From an uncultured Flavobacteriia bacterium (GTDB taxonomy: Bacteria > Bacteroidota > Bacteroidia > Flavobacteriales_D > Crocinitomicaceae): 5,193 bases of DNA. Of the stretch, positions 1 through 4,921 are shown in pieces (position 1 is the first letter of the stretch; the number at the start of each line of letters is the position of its first letter). The translations under genes and the position numbers were made by a program. The notes under the pieces are model-generated. The model saw only the letters and a list, made by a program, of their open reading frames with translations. It searched no databases and was not told where the DNA came from. Location of the stretch: NCBI GenBank assembly GCA_903928365.1, contig CAIYQV010000066.1:1-5193 (forward strand), read 5' to 3'.

Positions 1-299
1 AAGTCGGTGGAGATGTGATTGCCAATAAGAAAACGTTACTCAATTTGAAGGCACTGGAAATGGCATCTGGTGAGCAGTTATCGGAACTAACGGAATTAGC
101 CACAGAGCCAGATCTCAAAAGGAAGGTAGCTCGCACGAGAGAGATTTACGAAGTGATCAATGTCAGAAATTCTTGCGAAGAAATGATGCAAGCGCATTAC
201 CAAACTGCAATGTCTGCATTGGAGAAAGTAGAACGGCCTGATGAGGCAAAAAATGGTCTGATCCTACTTGCGGATTTCTTGATGAACAGAGAGCATTAG
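1..299 (+). CDS. Polyprenyl (isoprenyl) diphosphate synthase, C-terminal part; 5' end outside window
   Basis: This is the last 98 or so codons of a trans-isoprenyl diphosphate synthase, a cytoplasmic enzyme that condenses isopentenyl diphosphate onto allylic diphosphates to make quinone or lipid carrier chains. The frame is open from base 3 (VGGDVIANKKTLLNLKALE...), so the GTG at 15 is an internal valine codon and not a start. The segment GGDVIANKKT-LL-LKALE matches the family region after the second aspartate-rich motif (D-[IL]-x3-KKT-x-L). The ending ALEKVERPDEAKNGLILLADFLMNRE matches the usual last helices, ending in FLLNR-E/D. Both DDxxD motifs lie upstream, so chain length (farnesyl, geranylgeranyl or longer) cannot be told. 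It ends 57 bases before the sigma gene, with no clear terminator between them. It appears to be a housekeeping neighbour, separate from the regulon downstream. Confidence 0.85.
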   Translation, partial: VGGDVIANKKTLLNLKALEMASGEQLSELTELATEPDLKRKVARTREIYEVINVRNSCEEMMQAHYQTAMSALEKVERPDEAKNGLILLADFLMNREH

Positions 300-320
300 T
301 CTTTACTTCTTTTATTCTAC

Positions 321-350
321 CCGCAAGTTTTTTATCTTCAGAACATCTAA
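321..350 (+). promoter_or_regulatory. Predicted ECF promoter upstream of the sigma operon (copy A)
   Basis: CCGCAAGTTTTT lies at 321-332, AAC at 342-344 and TCTAA at 346-350. The same three blocks with identical spacing recur at 3398-3427. Read as GCAAGTT-N16-TCTAA, it has the layout of sigma-E-type ECF promoters (GGAACTT-N16-TCTAA-like). I infer that the ECF factor encoded directly downstream recognises it and so regulates itself. Transcription would begin near 356-358, almost on the TTG start codon, which implies a leaderless or near-leaderless message. Confidence 0.7.
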
Positions 351-356
351 CATGAT

Positions 357-929
357 TTGTTGACGGATTTTGATGATATCGATGGATTAAAACGGGGCAG
401 TGAGCACGCGTTTAGCCAATTGTTGGGCGCGTATTCTAAAAAGATCTTTAATCTCTGTCTCAGTATTTTACAAAATCAGGAGGATGCCGAGGATGCCACA
501 CAGGAGGTTTTCTCCACCGTTTTTTTATCGGTGAAAGAGTTCAAAGGGGAATCCAAATTAACCACATGGCTCTATCGAATAGCCATTAATAAATGCCAGG
601 AACACATTCGTAAAAAGAGTAGGAAAAAACGTTTTGGCTTTTTAACGTCGATCGATTCTTCTGAAAAGGCATTGTTGAGCCCTTCTTTTTTTCATCCTGG
701 AGTAGAGTTGGAGAACAAAGAACGTTCGGCCATCCTCTTTGCGGCGATTGATAAATTACCGGAGAATCAGAAATTGGCTTTTACGTTGCATAAGATCGAA
801 GGAGTTTCGTACGAGGAAATAGCAGAGGTCATGAATACTTCAATTTCATCAGTAGAATCACTCATGTTTCGCTCAAAGCAAAATCTAAAAAAATCATTGG
901 GAACCTATTTTGAAAAAAATGAAAGGTAA
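357..929 (+). CDS. ECF-type RNA polymerase sigma-70 factor
   Basis: This 190-residue cytoplasmic protein directs RNA polymerase to a specific promoter class. Sigma region 2 spans about residues 16-85, with the core-binding stretch NQEDAEDATQEVF (40-52) and the DNA-melting and -10-reading stretch LTTWLYRIAINKCQEHIRK (68-86). A basic linker (RKKSRKKR, 85-92) follows. Region 4 (about 130-182) has the LPENQKLAFTLHKIEGVSYEEIAEV helix-turn-helix pattern with SISSVESLMFRSKQNLKK as its recognition part. There is no ATG start: an in-frame TAA (348-350) leaves TTG at 357 or TTG at 360 as the only starts that keep region 2 intact. It heads an operon with a probable membrane anti-sigma factor and a periplasmic sensor, the CnrH/CnrY/CnrX arrangement; CnrH is also about 190 residues. 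The element at 321-350 probably makes it autoregulated. Family assignment is firm; its signal and regulon are inferred. Confidence 0.95.
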   Translation: MLTDFDDIDGLKRGSEHAFSQLLGAYSKKIFNLCLSILQNQEDAEDATQEVFSTVFLSVKEFKGESKLTTWLYRIAINKCQEHIRKKSRKKRFGFLTSIDSSEKALLSPSFFHPGVELENKERSAILFAAIDKLPENQKLAFTLHKIEGVSYEEIAEVMNTSISSVESLMFRSKQNLKKSLGTYFEKNER

Positions 930-969
930 GCGCAAGAAATTAAAAATTCAATCATCCAAAGGAATATGA
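919..969 (+). CDS. Possible 16-residue basic peptide between sigma and anti-sigma genes
   Basis: ATG at 919 opens a 16-codon frame, MKGKRKKLKIQSSKGI, ending at TGA 967-969. It starts inside the last codons of the sigma gene, and its stop overlaps the start of the next gene in an ATGA tetrad (966-969). This geometry could couple translation of the 93-residue membrane protein to that of the sigma factor by re-initiation. Seven of its 16 residues are Lys or Arg, which may only reflect the A-rich DNA. I recognise no homologue, and it may simply be a chance open frame. Confidence 0.2.
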   Translation: MKGKRKKLKIQSSKGI

Positions 970-1247
970 ATAAGCAAAAAGATAACTGGATCGAAGAGGT
1001 AATAGCGAGCACAGACTTTAAGAAGGAAGTTCCTATATCAGAGTCCTTACGGCAACGTCTAAGTACCATTCCTCGGGAGGTGCAAGTCATGAATGTCGTC
1101 ATTCCTATGCGATCGGTCTACCTCGCCGTTGCCGGATTTGCCTTGCTCATTACGTTGAATTTGTTGGCTGTAAATCATTCGGCTAAAACAGCATCCAAAG
1201 AATCAACCATGTATAGTACTTACTTTTCTTATTTGGATCAGATATGA
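966..1247 (+). CDS. Short single-pass membrane protein, probable anti-sigma factor (CnrY-like)
   Basis: This 93-residue protein has a charged N-terminal half (about 1-48), one hydrophobic segment at about 51-69 (VYLAVAGFALLITLNLLAV) and a short polar tail of about 24 residues. The predicted topology is N-terminus in the cytoplasm and C-terminus in the periplasm. It shows no zinc-binding HxxxCxxC motif and no catalytic residues. It is called an anti-sigma factor from position and build: it directly follows an ECF sigma gene, precedes a periplasmic sensor whose start overlaps its stop by 4 bases (ATGA, 1244-1247), and has almost the size and topology of CnrY (about 95 residues, one membrane span), which holds CnrH through its cytosolic N-terminus. 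Residues 1-45 would then be the sigma-binding part. Sequence resemblance to CnrY was not established. A small membrane partner of the sensor is the main alternative. Confidence 0.6.
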   Translation: MNKQKDNWIEEVIASTDFKKEVPISESLRQRLSTIPREVQVMNVVIPMRSVYLAVAGFALLITLNLLAVNHSAKTASKESTMYSTYFSYLDQI

Positions 1248-1696
1248 AAACGACACGATTTTACAAACTGACCATTCTGGCACTTTTACTGCTCAATATG
1301 GCAACACTCTTTTTTCTTTGGAGAGGAGCAAAACACCATGGCCCGCCAGAACGTAATCAATTAGTCGAGCATTTGGCTCTGGAGGGTGATGTTCGAGCAA
1401 AAGTACTCCTTCTTCAGGACGACCATTTTAAACGAAAAGGACAATTGGTTGACAGGAGTAGAAAAATGCATGAGCAATTACTTACCTACTTTAGTCACCC
1501 GGAAAAAAATGACAGCAAGGTTGTTTCGAAAAAGATCGATCAGATCGTAGAAAATCAACGTGAGATCGAACAAATGACCTTCGATTATTTCAAGGAGGTG
1601 AGTTCCTATTGTAATTCGGAACAGAAAGAACTGCTGAGTGAGCTGATACGCGATGTTCTTAAACATGCTGGCGGTCCGCCACCGAAAAAAGATTGA
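1244..1696 (+). CDS. Membrane-anchored periplasmic sensor of the Spy/CpxP/CnrX type
   Basis: This 150-residue protein has an N-terminal hydrophobic anchor at about 7-26 (YKLTILALLLLNMATLFFLW) followed by an all-helical periplasmic domain. HHGPPERN (31-38) just after the membrane and the C-terminal HAGGPPP (141-147) are typical of Bacteroidota proteins annotated as periplasmic heavy-metal sensor or Spy/CpxP proteins. YFKEVSSYCNSEQKELLSELI (115-135) matches the second LTxxQ-like repeat (CTPEQ type) and about 44-68 the first. The single cysteine is C123; His residues are H31, H32, H43, H61, H76, H85 and H141. Length and gene order match CnrX (about 148 residues), which senses Ni/Co and controls the CnrY-CnrH complex. 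I see no HxxxH or HxxxM pair like the CnrX ligands, so the metal, if any, may differ. It likely relays an envelope metal or stress signal to the anti-sigma factor. Its stop overlaps the next TTG start (TTGA, 1693-1696). Confidence 0.75.
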   Translation: MKTTRFYKLTILALLLLNMATLFFLWRGAKHHGPPERNQLVEHLALEGDVRAKVLLLQDDHFKRKGQLVDRSRKMHEQLLTYFSHPEKNDSKVVSKKIDQIVENQREIEQMTFDYFKEVSSYCNSEQKELLSELIRDVLKHAGGPPPKKD

Positions 1697-2364
1697 GCTT
1701 GAAAATAGCAGTATTCACATTTGCGATTGTATGTTCCTGGACGGTCTTTTCTCAAACGGTAGTCAAGATCGTTCCTTTGTTTGGTGGTCGGTCAATTGAA
1801 TTGAATCATGAATATAAATTAAAGGATTCCATCCGTTTTAAGTTTTCAACCCTGCGTTTTTATGTCAGTAATGTCGGCATTTCATCGAATTCAGGCGAAA
1901 TGGAAGTGAAAAAGATTCATCTCTTTGATCTGGAAGAACCTTCTAGTTTTGAGTTATTTAAAACGTCAGAATCAGTCAGATCGATTCATTTTCTATTGGG
2001 CACCGATAGTTTGACAAATGTCTCAGGAATACTGGATGGACCTTTGGATCCCATTCGTGGCATGTATTGGACATGGAACAGTGGCTACATCAATTTTAAG
2101 TTGGAAGGGATAAAAACTACAGGTGATTCAATAACCGATGTTGAATACCATCTGGGAGGATATTTACCTCCATACGCCACATCACGGAGAATACATCTTG
2201 ATAATAGTTCATTATCAAAAGAGTTAAAAATCGAAATTCATTTAGATGAATGGCTTATGATGATCAGCGATGAACGAAAGAATTCCATCATGATTCCGGG
2301 TAAGGAGGCAACGATTTTAATGGATCATTTGGTGCCAAACATCAGATTAGGAGAGAATGAATAG
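1693..2364 (+). CDS. MbnP-family periplasmic copper-binding-type protein
   Basis: This protein of about 223 residues has a signal peptide (about 1-20, hydrophobic core IAVFTFAIVCSWTVF, probable cut before Q21). The body has the MbnP-family landmarks: an opening KIVPLFGGRSIELN, STLRFYVSNV (52-61), IHLFDLEEPSS (75-85), LLGTDSLTNVSGILDGPLDP (101-120), GMYWTWNSGYINFKLEG (123-139), EYHLGGYLPPYAT (151-163) and NSIMIPGK near the end. In methanotroph MbnP, a tryptophan oxidised to kynurenine by the partner MbnH helps bind copper; W126 and W128 of the WTW motif are candidates here. The start is TTG, either 1693 (overlapping the previous stop) or 1699, which gives a tidy MKIAVF signal peptide; no usable ATG lies near. 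The downstream di-heme protein overlaps by 8 bases, the usual MbnP-MbnH pairing. Family is firm; copper binding and modification are inferred. Confidence 0.85.
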   Translation: MSLKIAVFTFAIVCSWTVFSQTVVKIVPLFGGRSIELNHEYKLKDSIRFKFSTLRFYVSNVGISSNSGEMEVKKIHLFDLEEPSSFELFKTSESVRSIHFLLGTDSLTNVSGILDGPLDPIRGMYWTWNSGYINFKLEGIKTTGDSITDVEYHLGGYLPPYATSRRIHLDNSSLSKELKIEIHLDEWLMMISDERKNSIMIPGKEATILMDHLVPNIRLGENE

Positions 2365-3385
2365 GTTGATTTTTCTTAGTCTGATGGTCCTTTCAATGGC
2401 TGTTTGGTCCTTTAAACAAAAGGGATCGCCAACCATTGTGTCGTTCGCAGTTCCTCAAAAGTGGCCGGCTCCGAAATTCGATTTTGCTAAAAATCCGCTG
2501 ACGCAAGAAGGGTTTGAATTAGGACGAAAACTGTTTTACGATCCCGTTCTTTCGCGTGACAGTACTATTTCCTGTGCTTCCTGTCATTTGCAATATACCG
2601 GTTTCACACATGTTGACCACAATGTCAGTCACGGAATCGATGGGAGAAAAGGAACGCGGAATTCTCCGGTATTGATCAATCTTGCCTGGAGTTCTTCTTT
2701 TCACTGGGATGGTGGAGTTAATCACATCGAAGTACAAGGGCTCAATCCCATACAGCATCCTGCCGAGATGGATAATACCATGGAAGAGGTGATAAATCGA
2801 CTACAGAGATCAGGAAACTATCCTGCTCTTTTTGATGCAGCCTTTGGGTCGAAAGAGATCACTACCGTGCGAATCATGAAGGCACTTTCGCAGTTTGATC
2901 TTTCCTTGGTTTCATCCAATTCCAAATATGATCAGGTGATGCGCAAGGAGAAAGGGATAGCATTTACAGAACAGGAAAAAAAGGGGCTTAAACTTTTCCG
3001 AAAGAACTGCGTTGCCTGTCATAAAGAACCACTGTTTACCAATGATTTTTTCGCAAGCAATGGGTTGCCAATGGATCCGATCTTGAAAGATGTGGGTCGT
3101 TATGGCATCACTCATGATCCCAAGGATTCATTGTTATTTAAAATTCCGACGCTTAGAAATATCGAATATACGTTTCCCTACATGCACGATGGAAGATTCA
3201 GGAAATTAAAGGATGTGCTGAAATTTTATTCGGAAGGGATTGATCTTAAATCAAAAAATCTACATCCGGTCCTTCAGAAAAAAGTAACGCTTTCAGAAAA
3301 TGACCAAAAGGATATCATTGCTTTTCTTTATACGTTGACGGACAAAGAATTCCTGTTCAACAATAAATTTTCTTTTCCGAAATAA
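2357..3385 (+). CDS. Di-heme cytochrome-c peroxidase family enzyme, MbnH/MauG-like
   Basis: This 342-residue exported protein has an N-terminal hydrophobic signal (about 1-18) and two heme-attachment motifs, CASCH (73-77) and CVACH (218-222). Between them, FHWDGG (115-120) and NPIQHPAEM (130-138) match bacterial cytochrome-c peroxidases. By spacing, W117, Q127 and E137 fall on the inter-heme Trp, active-site Gln and active-site Glu. The C-terminal half has PTLRNIEYTFPYMHDGRF (264-281) and the KFYSEG segment. Y291 sits where classical peroxidases carry the distal methionine ligand, which suggests His/Tyr ligation as in MauG. With an MbnP gene directly upstream, it is best read as the MbnH partner that oxidises a tryptophan of MbnP, rather than an H2O2-detoxifying peroxidase. 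Family length (about 300-370) is normal. An AGGAG at 2349-2353 lies only 3 bases before the ATG, so its use is doubtful. Plain peroxidase activity is the alternative. Confidence 0.88.
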   Translation: MNRLIFLSLMVLSMAVWSFKQKGSPTIVSFAVPQKWPAPKFDFAKNPLTQEGFELGRKLFYDPVLSRDSTISCASCHLQYTGFTHVDHNVSHGIDGRKGTRNSPVLINLAWSSSFHWDGGVNHIEVQGLNPIQHPAEMDNTMEEVINRLQRSGNYPALFDAAFGSKEITTVRIMKALSQFDLSLVSSNSKYDQVMRKEKGIAFTEQEKKGLKLFRKNCVACHKEPLFTNDFFASNGLPMDPILKDVGRYGITHDPKDSLLFKIPTLRNIEYTFPYMHDGRFRKLKDVLKFYSEGIDLKSKNLHPVLQKKVTLSENDQKDIIAFLYTLTDKEFLFNNKFSFPK

Positions 3386-3397
3386 AATTAAAATTGA

Positions 3398-3427
3398 CCG
3401 CAAGTTTTTAATAAAACCAACCTCTAA
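3398..3427 (+). promoter_or_regulatory. Predicted ECF promoter upstream of the YHYH gene (copy B)
   Basis: CCGCAAGTTTTT (3398-3409), AAC (3419-3421) and TCTAA (3423-3427) repeat the three blocks and exact spacing of the element at 321-350, while the bases between them differ. This pattern suggests selection for two contact sites and not a recent duplication. It lies in the 63-base gap after the di-heme gene, 21 bases before the ATG of the YHYH gene. Predicted transcription would start near 3433-3435, giving a leader of about 15 A-rich bases. I infer that the same ECF factor drives both units. Confidence 0.7.
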
Positions 3428-3448
3428 ACAATCAGAAAACTAAAAAAC

Positions 3449-4819
3449 ATGAAAAAACTATCTCTAGGAATCGCTTTAAGTTTGATATCTCTGACGTTCT
3501 CTCAGACCAATCCTGCCATAACTTCCTGGCTGCAAAACACTACAGAAACAGGATCTTATTATACATCCGGAAATTCAACGGCGCTTAGTAATGGAATAGT
3601 AGTGAACTGTCAAGCGGTTCAGTATTCAACCAATTGGGTTTACGTTTCCACGCATGGCATCCCGTCCTATCCGACAGGACCCTTTTTAGACGGAAATCCA
3701 TCCCAATCTACAGATCAAAATGCCATTTTCAAATTTCCATTGAATCCGACACAAAATACGGGTACTGCAACGTCTACTACCGGTGGGAACATTGGCGTAT
3801 TTATCAATGGTGTTGCCCTGTTTGATTATCGTGATGGCGTTGCTTGGAACACAAGTACCAACTCCCTGTGCGGTGGGTTACCCGGAATGTCTCCTTGTCC
3901 CGGAGGACCTACTGCATCCCAGTCGTGGAATAGAGATGCAGTACCTGCCGAAAAACCAGGATTTGATTGTTCTAAAGGACATCCGGCACAAGGAAATTAC
4001 CACCATCATCAAAATCCAAGCGCCTACAAATTGGATTTACAGGTTATTTCAACTGTTTGTAATTTATACGATGCAGATGGACTTTATACCATTGATTCGA
4101 CAGTTCACTCTCCACTAATTGGCTTTGCGTATGACGGATTCCCGATCTATGGTGCCTACGGATATAAAAATGCCGATGGAACAGGAGGAATAACACGGAT
4201 TAAATCAGGATACCAGTTACGAAATATTACTGCTCGTACTGTTTGGGCAGACGGGACGGATGTAGCAGATGGACCTTCTGATTTTACCACATATCCATTA
4301 GGGTATTTCCGGGAAGATTACGAATTTGTGGCGCATGCCGGTCAAGATGATTATTTGGATAGTCACAATGGTCGTTTTTGTATTACACCCGAATATCCGC
4401 AAGGAATTTACTGCTATTTCGCAACGGTAGATGAAAATTGGAATTCTGCTTATCCATATGCTGTTGGACCTACATTCTATGGAAACAAGGTTGCAGCGAA
4501 AGTGACAAGCATCACTGAAACGGTATCTACCTATACAAGCGGTACAAATGGATTGCAGGATCTTTCTCAATCGGCTGAATTCAATGTGTTTCCTAATCCG
4601 GCATCCGATCTCATCATTGTTCAAGCCCCCGGTTTATTGGAATCAGATGTGACGGTAGCATTGTACGACATGGTTGGTAAAAAGATTTCCGAGAAGAAAA
4701 TGGTCGCAGGAAGTACCTTAAGTTTTATGGATGTAAGTACTTTGTATTCAGGAAAATACTTGATTAGGATCTCAAACGAAATAAGCGAGCGCGTGTACCC
4801 AATCGTGGTAGGGAACTAA
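3449..4819 (+). CDS. Secreted YHYH-domain protein with T9SS C-terminal sorting domain
   Basis: This 456-residue exported protein has a signal peptide (about 1-18, MKKLSLGIALSLISLTFS, cut before Q19). The YHYH domain covers roughly 45-330. Landmarks are INGVALFDYRDG (119-130), the signature GHPAQGNYHHHQNP (177-190, so YHHH in place of YHYH), LIGFAYDGFPIYGAYGY (223-239), and LDSHNGRFCITPEYPQGIYCYF (303-324, shown by ends). Cysteines at 54, 141, 150, 174, 204, 311 and 322 may form disulfides. After a Thr/Ser-rich linker (about 353-370), the tail starting FNVFPNPASD (378-387) and ending KYLIRISNE...VVGN is a type A T9SS sorting domain, so the protein should cross the outer membrane and be surface-attached or released. 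Biochemical function of the YHYH family is unknown to me; the clustered histidines suggest metal binding. The upstream ECF-type promoter ties it to the MbnP/MbnH operon, and a strong terminator closes the unit. Domain calls are firm; its role is inference. Confidence 0.88.
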   Translation: MKKLSLGIALSLISLTFSQTNPAITSWLQNTTETGSYYTSGNSTALSNGIVVNCQAVQYSTNWVYVSTHGIPSYPTGPFLDGNPSQSTDQNAIFKFPLNPTQNTGTATSTTGGNIGVFINGVALFDYRDGVAWNTSTNSLCGGLPGMSPCPGGPTASQSWNRDAVPAEKPGFDCSKGHPAQGNYHHHQNPSAYKLDLQVISTVCNLYDADGLYTIDSTVHSPLIGFAYDGFPIYGAYGYKNADGTGGITRIKSGYQLRNITARTVWADGTDVADGPSDFTTYPLGYFREDYEFVAHAGQDDYLDSHNGRFCITPEYPQGIYCYFATVDENWNSAYPYAVGPTFYGNKVAAKVTSITETVSTYTSGTNGLQDLSQSAEFNVFPNPASDLIIVQAPGLLESDVTVALYDMVGKKISEKKMVAGSTLSFMDVSTLYSGKYLIRISNEISERVYPIVVGN

Positions 4820-4839
4820 GAATTAGCTATTATTTGATG

Positions 4840-4869
4840 AAAGGCTGTCCCTAAGGATGGCCTTTTTTT
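4840..4869 (+). terminator. Intrinsic terminator after the YHYH gene
   Basis: AAGGCTGTCC (4841-4850), loop CTAA (4851-4854) and GGATGGCCTT (4855-4864) form a 10-pair stem, including two adjacent G-U pairs, extendable by A4840-T4865. A run of seven T (4863-4869) forms the end of the stem and continues beyond it. It begins about 20 bases after the YHYH stop and separates it from the next gene. It is the only convincing terminator I see in the window. Confidence 0.88.
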
Positions 4870-4921
4870 ATGGAATTGGATTTAGTGGTGCATCTATGAA
4901 TTGAACATTAAATTAAAGGCG

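Noticed and set aside
15..17. GTG at 15 as the start of a small 94-residue protein
   Set aside because: The frame is open to the left edge and the product is the recognisable C-terminus of a polyprenyl synthetase, so this codon is internal.
333..340. TATCTTCA as a Bacteroidota housekeeping -7 box (TAnnTTTG)
   Set aside because: It ends in CA in place of TG and has no convincing TTTG box upstream at proper spacing; the repeated ECF element explains the region better.
930..959. GCGCAAGAAATT with TCCAA at the same 25-base offset, before the 93-residue membrane protein gene
   Set aside because: It resembles the two ECF promoter copies in spacing, but the T-run is lost, the -10 is TCCAA in place of TCTAA, and AAC is absent; the region is A-rich and partly coding.
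905..1102. Minus-strand open frame of 65 codons opposite the sigma end and the small membrane protein
   Set aside because: Shadow of the real + strand genes; no domain-like pattern and no promoter of its own.
3634..4118. Overlapping + strand open frames inside the YHYH gene
   Set aside because: Out-of-frame shadows; the YHYH frame has family motifs throughout and no frameshift is needed.
4397..4426. Another CCGCAAG inside the YHYH gene
   Set aside because: No T-run and no TCTAA at the required offset; internal to a coding sequence. CGCAAG at 5043 likewise lacks a -10.
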